Assembly: GCA_947444195.1 (NCBI GenBank)
Contig: CANEZL010000027.1
Location: forward strand, 1 to 64,000
Length of the DNA: 64,000 nt
Source of the DNA: Methylobacteriaceae bacterium
Lineage (GTDB): Bacteria > Pseudomonadota > Alphaproteobacteria > Rhizobiales > Beijerinckiaceae
Direction: 5' to 3'
Shown here piece after piece: positions 1 through 6,912 of this stretch. Numbering within the stretch: the stretch's first letter is position 1; each line of letters begins with the position of its first letter. The notes below the pieces were generated by a model, which saw nothing but the letters and a program-made list of their open reading frames with translations, was not told the DNA's origin and ran no database searches. Position numbers and translations under genes: made by a program.

Positions 1-33
1 CCGGATGCGCGCAATCGTGTCCACGCCCTTCAT
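1..33 (-). CDS. istA: IstA-type transposase, N-terminal fragment (cut by window edge)
   Basis: The minus strand from 33 reads MKGVDTIARIR. This matches the usual opening of IS21-family IstA transposases, which continues into a helix-turn-helix. Only eleven codons are in the window. Its start lies about 50 bp inside the terminal repeats and it points away from the element's tip, as expected for istA. In the family, IstA is the DDE transposase and acts with the AAA+ protein IstB. Confidence 0.6.
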   Translation of the reverse strand, partial: MKGVDTIARIR

Positions 34-146
34 CCCCCACCACCCGTCCGGTCGTCCCGGAGGGCAGTCTGCGAGAGCAAGCTTCAGGGGGTCAGAATTG
101 GACGCCGATCCCCCGCATCAGGGGGTCAAAGTTGCACGCCGAAACA
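1..146. mobile_element. Terminus of an IS21-family insertion sequence
   Basis: Two 26-bp imperfect direct repeats lie at 84-109 and 118-143, each beginning TCAGGGGGTCA and ending GACGCCGAT or CACGCCGAA. They have exactly the same 34-bp phase, as in the multiple terminal repeats of IS21-family elements. Reading inward on the minus strand, the start of an IstA-type transposase follows at 33-31. The element's tip is near 146, where the sequence changes abruptly into an MFS transporter reading frame. The rest of the element lies outside the window. The repeats and the junction are seen directly; the family assignment comes from knowledge of IS21 ends. Confidence 0.75.
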
Positions 147-900
147 CAGCCAGGGCCTCGTCGTGATGCTGCTCGCGCTCCTTCTCAAGGCGCCGAAGGC
201 CGGCGCGTTGCCCATCGTCGCCAAGGTCAGCCAGAGCCGGCGGGACTACAAGCCCGCCGAGATGGTGCGCACGCCGATCTTCTGGGTGATGTACGCCATG
301 TTCGTGATGATGGCGGCCGGCGGCCTGATGGCCACCGCCCAGCTCGGCCCCATCGCCAAGGACTTCAAGATCGCCGAGGTCCCGGTGAGCCTGCTCGGCA
401 TCACCCTGCCGGCGCTCACCTTCGCCGCCACCCTCGACCGGGTGCTCAACGGCGTGACCCGGCCGCTCTTCGGCTGGATCTCCGACCATATCGGCCGCGA
501 GAACACGATGTTCCTGTCCTTCGGCATCGAGGGCATCGGCATCTACGCGCTGAGCGTGTTCGGCCAGGACCCGATCGCCTTCGTGCTGCTCACGGGTCTC
601 GTGTTCTTCGCCTGGGGCGAGATCTACTCGCTGTTCCCGGCGACCTGCGGCGACACCTTCGGCGCGAAGTACGCGGCCACCAATGCGGGCCTGCTCTACA
701 CGGCCAAGGGCACCGCGGCGCTGATCGTGCCCTATACCAGCATCCTCACCACCGCGACCGGCTCCTGGCACACGGTGTTCCTGCTGGCCGCGGGGCTCAA
801 CATCCTGGCGGCCTTCATGGCCCTGTTCGTGCTGAAGCCCATGCGGGCCGCCTACACCAAGTCGGCCCAGGCGCCGATCCAGACCGTGCCGGCCGCGTAG
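147..900 (+). pseudogene. Oxalate:formate antiporter-like MFS transporter, 5' end lost to IS insertion
   Basis: The surviving frame encodes about 250 residues of an MFS permease, roughly its last six or seven membrane segments. It includes a typical MFS loop (GWISDHIGREN) and the aromatic, glycine-rich helices of the OxlT family. Family members are about 400-440 residues, so about the first 180 are missing. The frame stays open back to the IS junction near 147 (Q-G-L-V-V-M). The GTG/ATG codons at 163/166 are therefore internal residues rather than a natural start. OxlT-type carriers exchange oxalate for formate across the inner membrane. That fits frc at 3035, but substrate is inferred from family and context. 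A truncated product is unlikely to transport. Confidence 0.7.
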
Positions 901-1016
901 CGGGCCCTCCCCGATCCGGTCTATATCGGCCCTCCGCGGGCCCGACATGGATCGAGGCTGAGACCGGACCCGGCGCCCCACGGCGCCGGGTCCGTGCGTT
1001 TCGGGAGGGACGAAGC

Positions 1017-1673
1017 ATGGCGCGCCACGACGAGTTCAGGCTCCGCCTCTCCGTGGTGGAGGCCGCGCGCAGCCTCGTCGCCCTCGGGCTGACCGAGGGC
1101 ACCTCCGGCAATGTCAGCCTGCGCTTCGGGGACGGCTTCCTCGTCACGCCCTCAGGCCGGCCCTACGACGGGCTCGGCGCGGACGACATCGTGTTCATGG
1201 GTCTCGACGGCAGCCACGACCACCCGCTGAAGCCATCCTCGGAATGGCGCTTCCACCGGGACATCCTGGCCGGCCGGCCGGAGGTGAACGCCGTCGTCCA
1301 CGCGCACCCGACCTACTGCACGGCCTTCGCCATGTGCCGCCGCGAGATCCCGGCGGTGCACTACATGATCGCGGCGGCGGGCGGTCCCACCGTGCGCTGC
1401 GCGCCCTACGCCACCTTCGGCACCGAGGAACTCTCGAACCACGCGCTGGCCGCGCTGGAGGACCGCACCTGCTGCCTCCTCGCCAACCACGGCATGATCG
1501 CCACCGGGCCGGATCTGGCGAAGGCGCTCTGGCTCGCGGTCGAACTCGAGACCCTGTGCCGGCAATACGCGGCGGCGCTCCAGATCGGCACGCCCGTGGT
1601 GCTGCCCGACGACGAGATCGCCCGCAACGTCGAGAAGTTCAGGACGTATGGGTTGAGTGCGCGGGAGGATTGA
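1017..1673 (+). CDS. Class II aldolase/adducin-family protein (L-fuculose-phosphate aldolase-like)
   Basis: This 218-residue protein has the class II aldolase fold signature. The sequence carries HAHPTY, whose two histidines are the usual zinc ligands, a later NHG with the third histidine, and the acidic SSEWRFH segment that normally supplies the catalytic glutamate. Family members cleave or epimerise short phosphosugars with a divalent metal. The actual substrate cannot be read here. The ATG at 1017 is chosen because a GGGAGGG ribosome site precedes it and homology begins just after. It follows the broken transporter in the same direction and converges on the formyltransferase gene, with a two-hairpin repeat between them. 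Confidence 0.75.
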   Translation: MARHDEFRLRLSVVEAARSLVALGLTEGTSGNVSLRFGDGFLVTPSGRPYDGLGADDIVFMGLDGSHDHPLKPSSEWRFHRDILAGRPEVNAVVHAHPTYCTAFAMCRREIPAVHYMIAAAGGPTVRCAPYATFGTEELSNHALAALEDRTCCLLANHGMIATGPDLAKALWLAVELETLCRQYAAALQIGTPVVLPDDEIARNVEKFRTYGLSARED

Positions 1674-1715
1674 GGGCAAAGCCGCCGAAGTGGAGGCCGG
1701 CCAAGCGGAGAGCGC

Positions 1716-1818
1716 TAGAGCATGCTGCTTTTTCACGGAAACAGCAGCATGCTCTATCTCTTTGTGGTCGCACGATGATGTCGGAAAACCGGATTCCACT
1801 TTTCCGCATCGTGCTCTA
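1716..1818. repeat. Two-hairpin intergenic repeat, copy A
   Basis: The first hairpin has arms AGAGCATGCTGCT and AGCAGCATGCTCT around a TTTTTCACGGAAAC loop. The second pairs GCACGATG with CATCGTGC across a loop containing GGAAAACCGGATTCC. Very similar sequence recurs at 2827-2930 (inverted), 31189-31289 and 58001-58203. It lies between convergent genes, and its right edge contains the stop codon of the formyltransferase gene, so it may also act as a terminator. Open frames through it are artefacts. Confidence 0.85.
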
Positions 1819-2748
1819 ACCGCCCAGCACGGTCCCGAGCGCCAGCCCGCCCGCGCGGGCGAACTCGCCGGCCGAGACCTTCTTGCCGCCCTCGGGCTTC
1901 AGGCGGAACACCTCGATCCGGCCGCCCTGCGCGGTGACGTGGATCGAATCCTCGCCGACAGCCACCACCTCGCCGGGCTTGCCCTTCACCGCCCCCAGCG
2001 TGCGGGTCGGGTGCAGGCGCGCATCGAAGATCTGGAGCTTGGCGCCGTTAAGCGTCGTCCAGGCCCCCGGCGCCGGGTTGGCCGCGCGGATCAGGTTGTA
2101 GATCTGACTGGCGTGGTTTCCCCAGTTGATCGCGGATTCCGGCCCGCGGAACCAGCCCTCGTAGCTCGCCGCGTCCTCGTCCTGCGCGATCTCCACGTGC
2201 TCGCCCGCCACCACGAGGTCCGCCGCCTCCAGCATGGCCTCGACCCCGAGGGGGAAGAGCTGCTTGAAGTAGACGTCGCCGATCGTGTCGTCCGGCCCGA
2301 TGGTGCAGGTCTTCTGGAGGATCACCGGCCCCTCGTCGAGACCGTCGGTCGGCCGGAAGATCGTCAGGCCCGTCCGGGTGTCGCCCTTGGCGATCGGCCA
2401 GTTGATGGAGGAGGGGCCGCGATACTGCGGCAGCAGGGAGGGATGGTACTGGATGGTGCCGTGCGTCGGGATGTTGACGAAGGCCTGCGGCGCGAATTGC
2501 AGCACGTAGGCCATCACCCCGAGATCGGCCCCGAGCTCCCGCATCGCGGTCTCCGCCTCGGCGCTCTTCAGGCTCGGGAACTGGAAGACCTGCAGCCCGT
2601 GCTCCTGCGCCGTGGTCTTCAGGATGTCGGGCTTCGCGCCCGCCTTCTCCGGCGCGCAGAACACGCCGGCCACCGTGTCGCCGCGCGCCAGGAAGGCTTC
2701 GAGGACGGCCTTGCCGAAATCCTGCTGACCGATGAAGGCGATGCGCAT
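1816..2748 (-). CDS. Formyltransferase-domain protein, 10-formyl-THF hydrolase/dehydrogenase type
   Basis: This 310-residue protein has the formyl_transf_N fold followed by a C-terminal OB-like domain. The catalytic segment reads YHPSLLPQYRGPSSINW (His102), with Asp138 in GLDEG. This follows the hydrolase domain of 10-formyltetrahydrofolate dehydrogenase rather than Met-tRNA formyltransferase, where the motif is NIHGSLLP. There is no aldehyde dehydrogenase domain, so it is a stand-alone member. A role in releasing formate from, or moving formyl groups to, tetrahydrofolate fits the neighbouring formyl-CoA transferase gene, but this is inference. It shares frc's direction, with a 286-bp repeat-filled gap between them, so co-transcription is uncertain. 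Confidence 0.75.
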   Translation of the reverse strand: MRIAFIGQQDFGKAVLEAFLARGDTVAGVFCAPEKAGAKPDILKTTAQEHGLQVFQFPSLKSAEAETAMRELGADLGVMAYVLQFAPQAFVNIPTHGTIQYHPSLLPQYRGPSSINWPIAKGDTRTGLTIFRPTDGLDEGPVILQKTCTIGPDDTIGDVYFKQLFPLGVEAMLEAADLVVAGEHVEIAQDEDAASYEGWFRGPESAINWGNHASQIYNLIRAANPAPGAWTTLNGAKLQIFDARLHPTRTLGAVKGKPGEVVAVGEDSIHVTAQGGRIEVFRLKPEGGKKVSAGEFARAGGLALGTVLGG

Positions 2749-2826
2749 GGGCGTCCCATCGTTGCGGTTGGCCGTGCCGGAGGCCGGAACCTCCGTGAGC
2801 CCTCCGGGGCGCGGGCTCCGGCAGGC

Positions 2827-2930
2827 TAGAGCACGATGCGGAAAAGTGGAATCCGGTTTTCCGACATCATCGTGCGACCACGGAGAGATAGAGCGTGCTG
2901 CCGGTTCCGTGAAAAAGCAGCACGCTCTAG
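2827..2930. repeat. Two-hairpin intergenic repeat, copy B (inverted)
   Basis: This is the reverse complement of copy A at about 85-90% by eye: GCACGATGCGGAAAAGTGG, then CCGGTTTTCCGACATCATCG, then AGAGCGTGCTGC paired with GCAGCACGCTCT. It lies upstream of the formyltransferase start and downstream of frc. It abuts a second, more diverged copy. Confidence 0.85.
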
Positions 2931-3029
2931 AGCACGATGCGGAGAAGTGGAATCCGGTGCTCCGGAATCATCGTGCGATCACGACGAGACGGAGCGTGCC
3001 CCCGTTTCCGCGGGACGGGGGCACGCTCG
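2928..3029. repeat. Two-hairpin intergenic repeat, diverged tandem copy B'
   Basis: It starts at the junction CTCTAGAGCACGATGCGG and keeps the same order of parts: AGTGGAATCCGG, ATCATCGTGCGATCACG, then a GAGCGTGCCCCCG / CGGGGGCACGCTC hairpin. Changes in the second hairpin are compensatory, so pairing is kept while the sequence drifts. It ends six bases before the frc stop codon and can serve as its terminator. Confidence 0.75.
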
Positions 3030-3034
3030 GGACC

Positions 3035-4312
3035 TCACTCGGCGGCGATCTTCTGCACGGCGCCGATGGCGCCTGAGCCCGCGATCTCCGCGACCTCGGC
3101 CTCGCTGTAGCCCAGCACGTCGCGCAGGATCTCGTCGGTGTGCTCGCCCAGCAGGGGCGAGCGCGTGACGTCGGCCGGGCTCGCCGAGAGCTTGATCGGG
3201 TTGCCGACGGTCAGGTACTTGCCGCGGGTCGGGTGATCGACCTCGACGATGGTCCCCGTCGCCCGCAGCGCCTCGTCCTCGGCGATCTCCTTCATGGAGA
3301 GGATCGGCCCGCAGGGGATGTCGTAGGCGTTGAGGATGTCCATCGCCTCGAACTTGGTCTTCGTCATCGTCCAGGCTTCGATGCGCGTGAAGATCTCGTT
3401 CAGGTGCGGCAGGCGCGCCCTGGGCGTGGCGTAGTTCGGATCGGCCTTCCAGCCGGGCTCGCCGATGATGTCGCAGATCGGATCCCACACCGCCGCCTGG
3501 GTGATGAAGTAGATGTAGGCGTTGGGGTCGTGCTCGTGGCCCTTGCACTTCAGGATGCGGCCGGGCTGGCCGCCGCCCGAGTCGTTGCCCGCGCGCGGCG
3601 TCGCGTCGCCGAAGGGGACGCCCTCGCCGAACTGGCTGTACTCCTTGAGGGGGCCGTGCTCCAGGCGCTGCTGGTCGCGCAGCTTGACCCGGCAGAGGTT
3701 GAGCACCGAATCCTGCATGGCGCAGTCGACCTTCTGCCCGAGACCGCTGTGGGTGCGGTGGAACAGGGCGGTGACGATGCCGAGCGCGAGGTGCAGCCCG
3801 GTGCCGGAATCGCCGATCTGCGCGCCCGTCACCATCGGGATGCCGTCGCGGAAGCCGGTGGTGGAGGCCGAGCCGCCCGCGCACTGGGCGACGTTCTCGT
3901 AGACCTTGCAATCGGCGTAGCGGCCGGGGCCGAAGCCCTTCACCGAGGCCAGGATCATGCGCGGGTTGGCCTCGTGGATCTTCTCCCAGGTCAGGCCCAT
4001 GCGGGCGAGGGCGCCGGGGGCGAAGTTCTCCACCAGCACGTCGCATTCCTCGATGAGGCGCCAGAGCACCTCCTTGCCCTTGGCGTTCTTCGAATCGAGG
4101 GTGATCGAGCGCTTGTTGTGGTTCAGCATCGTGAAATAGAGGCTGTCCACGTCGGGCAGGTCCTGAAGCTGGCCGCGGGTCGCGTCGCCCGCGCCGGGGC
4201 GCTCGACCTTGATCACGTCCGCACCGAACCACGCCAGGAGCTGCGTGCAGGTGGGACCGGACTGGACATGGGTGAAGTCCAGGATCTTGATGCCTTCGAG
4301 GGCCTTGCTCAT
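3035..4312 (-). CDS. frc: Formyl-CoA:oxalate CoA-transferase
   Basis: This 425-residue class III CoA-transferase moves CoA from formyl-CoA to oxalate, giving formate and oxalyl-CoA in oxalate breakdown. Asp168 in AQIGDSGTG corresponds to the catalytic aspartate of the Oxalobacter enzyme. Gln17 in HVQSGP and the glycine loop SGGGQPG also match. The length is normal for the family and no frameshift is visible. Oxalyl-CoA decarboxylase, its usual partner, is not in the window. Upstream lies a 515-bp gap with a palindromic operator candidate at 4609-4633. The antiporter-like gene 2 kb away has been broken by an IS. Confidence 0.92.
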   Translation of the reverse strand: MSKALEGIKILDFTHVQSGPTCTQLLAWFGADVIKVERPGAGDATRGQLQDLPDVDSLYFTMLNHNKRSITLDSKNAKGKEVLWRLIEECDVLVENFAPGALARMGLTWEKIHEANPRMILASVKGFGPGRYADCKVYENVAQCAGGSASTTGFRDGIPMVTGAQIGDSGTGLHLALGIVTALFHRTHSGLGQKVDCAMQDSVLNLCRVKLRDQQRLEHGPLKEYSQFGEGVPFGDATPRAGNDSGGGQPGRILKCKGHEHDPNAYIYFITQAAVWDPICDIIGEPGWKADPNYATPRARLPHLNEIFTRIEAWTMTKTKFEAMDILNAYDIPCGPILSMKEIAEDEALRATGTIVEVDHPTRGKYLTVGNPIKLSASPADVTRSPLLGEHTDEILRDVLGYSEAEVAEIAGSGAIGAVQKIAAE

Positions 4313-4396
4313 CGTCTTGCTCGATCTGAAACCGGTTGATCGGATGCGGGTGCGGCTGGCCTTGCCCGGCCTCTTCGGCGCCGTCCGCGTGGAGGG

Positions 4397-4531
4397 TCAG
4401 CCGCCGCCGGCGGGGCGGGGTGCGGCGGGGAAGATCGGGGCGGGGATCACCGCCGGCACGGGGGCGCGGGCGCAGATCGCGGTGCGGAGGCCGGTCACCG
4501 TGCGCGGCCGTCCGCGGACGCCATGTGCCAT
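4397..4531 (-). CDS. Possible 44-residue ORF upstream of frc, doubtful
   Basis: A strong purine-rich ribosome site (GGAGGGAGGGAG) precedes an ATG at 4531. The 44-codon frame encodes an Arg- then Pro/Ala-rich peptide ending PAGGG. It lies in the frc leader, 84 bp before the frc start. Composition is what random GC-rich sequence gives and no family is recognised, so it may be a leader peptide or nothing. Confidence 0.25.
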   Translation of the reverse strand: MAHGVRGRPRTVTGLRTAICARAPVPAVIPAPIFPAAPRPAGGG

Positions 4532-4608
4532 GGTCGCTCCCTCCCTCCAGCTCGCGCGGGCCGCCCGTGGCGGTCCCGTCGTTGCGCCCCGGCGTACCGG
4601 AAACGCGG

Positions 4609-4633
4609 CATGGTTGGCATACCAGATGCCATG
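4609..4633. promoter_or_regulatory. Palindromic operator candidate upstream of frc
   Basis: TGGCAT-ACCAG-ATGCCA at 4615-4631 is a perfect 6+6 inverted repeat, and flanking CATGG and CATG add partial symmetry. It is about 300 bp upstream of frc and about 80 bp upstream of the small ORF, between divergent genes. Size and symmetry suit a dimeric repressor, for example of the GntR or LacI type; the regulator is unknown. Confidence 0.35.
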
Positions 4634-4827
4634 TGTCAAACGCCCCTCCGAGACCTCGTCGCCGGCATGCCTCGATAGGGCGCAGCCCCGTGCTCTCCCG
4701 GCTCTATGCTGCATTGCACAAGTCGAATTTTCGGGCGCGCCTGCGGATTAATATGCTTCCCAAGGGCGTGTGGCGCGTTCATCTTGATGTCGAGCGCCCG
4801 TCGCGGCATTGAACACGGAGAACGCCC

Positions 4828-5094
4828 ATGCTCGCAAGCAGCCGCCTGATCAAATCCTCCTGGATCGCCGTCGAAGTCACGGCGGAGCGGGCCGAGCGCG
4901 TCCTGGTTGTCGAGACCTACATCGCCGTGAGCCCCCTGGAGCGGAACTACGATGCCGGCCAGTACGACAAGGTGCTGGGCTGCGTCCGCAACGTGCTCGC
5001 GGCCCATCCCGAGATCGACCGGGCCTCGATCCTCAGCATGCACCGGGATGCGGGCTGCACGGCCCTGTTCCGCGAGGCGCCCGCCGCAGCCTGA
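4828..5094 (+). CDS. Small protein of unknown function (88 aa)
   Basis: The ATG at 4828 follows GGAGAACGCCC. The predicted product is 88 residues, soluble and mixed in charge, with the pattern VEVTAERAERVLVVETYIAV and then a helical part (DKVLGCVRNVLAAHPEIDR). It has no signal peptide or membrane segment. The family is not recognised. The next gene starts 30 bp after its stop in the same direction, so the two may be co-transcribed. Confidence 0.55.
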   Translation: MLASSRLIKSSWIAVEVTAERAERVLVVETYIAVSPLERNYDAGQYDKVLGCVRNVLAAHPEIDRASILSMHRDAGCTALFREAPAAA

Positions 5095-5124
5095 CGCTCC
5101 GGGCCGGGGCCGGCGGAGGCGCCG

Positions 5125-6906
5125 ATGACGCCGCGCGGCCCCTGGAACCCGGGCATCGAATCGACCCTGCCGCGCGCCTTCCTGCCGCTCGCCACGGTCT
5201 TCCGGCCTGAGAACGTGGCGACGCCCTTCGCCGAGGCGCAGGAGCTCAGCGGCTTCTCGGGCCTCGCCCTCACGGAGGTGGTGGCCTTCCGCCCCGACCG
5301 CCTGGCGGTGCACGCGGTGCTGATCCGCGTGATGGCGGATCTCTCCGTGCCGGTGGGCGAGACCTACGGCGATCTCGGCGTGAATTTCCGGGCCATCGTC
5401 GCCCGCATCCTGGCGGGCTACGTGGCGCCGCGCATGGGGGAGATCGAGGCCTGCCACGCGGCCGTGCGGGCGGCCCTCGCCGAGCGGATCGGGGCGGAAC
5501 TCGCCGCCATCCGGGCGCCGCAGGTCCGCGAGCAGCCGCGCCCCCGCGGCTGGCGCGCCCTCATCGGCCTCGCCCGGCCGGCGCCCGCGCCCCCCGCGCC
5601 GCCCATCGAGGCACGGGCGCAGGACCGTCTCGCGGCCTGGGCGGCGCGGGCGGGAGCGGACCCGCTGGAACAGGCGGCCTGCGCCGCCCTCGCGCGGGTG
5701 GTGGCGAGCCTGATCCGCCACCGGGGCGGGCTGATCGGTGATCCCGCCCTGGTGGCCGGGCTCGCCACCACGCTCGCCCTGAACGAGGCCGGGGCCGACC
5801 GGATCGGGGACTTGATCGAGCCCTGGTTCGCCGAGGCGGTGGCCCGCGAGGGCTACACCGCCGTGCGGGCGCAGGCCCATCCCATCGTGATGAACGTCAA
5901 GGGCGCCTCCGCCTCGGGCAAGAGCACGATGCGCCCGATGCAGCGGGCGCTGGCCGGGCGGCTCGGCGCCCCCTGGTCGGACTTCGCGGTGATCACCCCG
6001 GACATCTGGCGCAAATTCCTGCTCGATTACGGCAGCATCGGCGAGGCCCACGGCTATGCCGGCACCCTCACCGGGCACGAGGTGGAGATCGTCGACCGCA
6101 AGCTCGACCGCCACATGGCCCGGAAGGCCGAGGCCGGGCGCATGTCCCACCTGCTCATCGACCGCTTCCGCTTCGACAGCTTCAACGCGGATTCCGGCAC
6201 GCAGGACGGCGGCCAGCTCCTCACCCGCTTCGGCCACCGGGTCTTCATGCTGTTCATGATCACGCCGCCGGAGGCGACGGTGGAGCGGGCGTGGCTGCGG
6301 GGCGAGCAGTTCGGCCGCTACAAGGCGGTGGACGACCTGCTCGCCCACAACGTCGAGGCCTTCTCCGGCATGCCGGACCTGTTCTTCACCTGGGCCCGCA
6401 ACGCCGGCAAGGAGGTGCACTACGAGTTCCTCGACAACAGCGTGCCGCTGGGCGCCCGCCCGCGCACGGTGGCCTTCGGCACCAACGGGGCGATGACCGT
6501 GCTCGATCTCTCGGGCCTGCTCGCGATCGAGCGCTACCGCCGCATCGACATCGAGGCGCGCGCCCCCGCGGCGGTCTATCCGGACCCCGGCGCCCTCGCG
6601 CCCGAGCGCAATACCGGCTTCCTGCGCCGCTGCGTCCGGGAGATGCGCACGGTGACCTTCGCCGAGCCCGCGAGCGGCCGGCCCTATGCCCGCCACGCGG
6701 GCGGGCGGCTCGCCTGCCTCGACCGCGCCCTGTTCGCGCGCGTGCTGATGGATGCCGACGCGCGCGCCGCCTTCGCGGCGATCGGGGCCGCCCGGCCCGA
6801 GGCCGTCCCGGAGGCGGCCCCCGCCCCCCGGCTGGTGCGCGAGGATACCCTCACCCTCGGCGCCTGGGCCGATGCGCCCGCCACCATCGCCGAGGCGCCG
6901 GCCTGA
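5125..6906 (+). CDS. P-loop NTPase, zeta-toxin/kinase-like domain, unknown function (593 aa)
   Basis: A Walker A motif GASASGKST lies at residues 260-268 after an all-alpha N-terminal half containing a Pro-rich linker (about 135-162). It is followed by AVITPDIWRKF, with the conserved aspartate seen after strand 2 in zeta-toxin and related kinases, and by HLLIDRFRFDSF. A second strand-like block, HRVFMLFMITPPEATVERAW, resembles the lid-side of nucleotide kinases. The arrangement suggests phosphotransfer to a small molecule, but no substrate can be named. There is no antitoxin-like partner unless the 88-residue gene upstream plays that part. The protein is about twice the size of ordinary zeta toxins. 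GGAGGC precedes the ATG. Confidence 0.6.
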   Translation: MTPRGPWNPGIESTLPRAFLPLATVFRPENVATPFAEAQELSGFSGLALTEVVAFRPDRLAVHAVLIRVMADLSVPVGETYGDLGVNFRAIVARILAGYVAPRMGEIEACHAAVRAALAERIGAELAAIRAPQVREQPRPRGWRALIGLARPAPAPPAPPIEARAQDRLAAWAARAGADPLEQAACAALARVVASLIRHRGGLIGDPALVAGLATTLALNEAGADRIGDLIEPWFAEAVAREGYTAVRAQAHPIVMNVKGASASGKSTMRPMQRALAGRLGAPWSDFAVITPDIWRKFLLDYGSIGEAHGYAGTLTGHEVEIVDRKLDRHMARKAEAGRMSHLLIDRFRFDSFNADSGTQDGGQLLTRFGHRVFMLFMITPPEATVERAWLRGEQFGRYKAVDDLLAHNVEAFSGMPDLFFTWARNAGKEVHYEFLDNSVPLGARPRTVAFGTNGAMTVLDLSGLLAIERYRRIDIEARAPAAVYPDPGALAPERNTGFLRRCVREMRTVTFAEPASGRPYARHAGGRLACLDRALFARVLMDADARAAFAAIGAARPEAVPEAAPAPRLVREDTLTLGAWADAPATIAEAPA

Positions 6907-6912
6907 ACGATC

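Larger units (their letters stand above)
4313..4827. other. 515-bp divergent intergenic region between frc and a small unknown gene
   Basis: Apart from the operator candidate and the doubtful 44-codon frame, the region is GC-rich and featureless from 4313 to 4560. From 4690 to 4800 it is less GC-rich (GGATTAATATGC), which is where a promoter for the rightward gene at 4828 is most likely. No RNA gene was recognised. Confidence 0.5.

Noticed and set aside
1657..3168. Open frames reading through the two-hairpin repeats (peptides with SGFPTSSCDH and VKKQHALE)
   Set aside because: The recurring peptide is the translation of the repeat itself and occurs at each copy in unrelated contexts.
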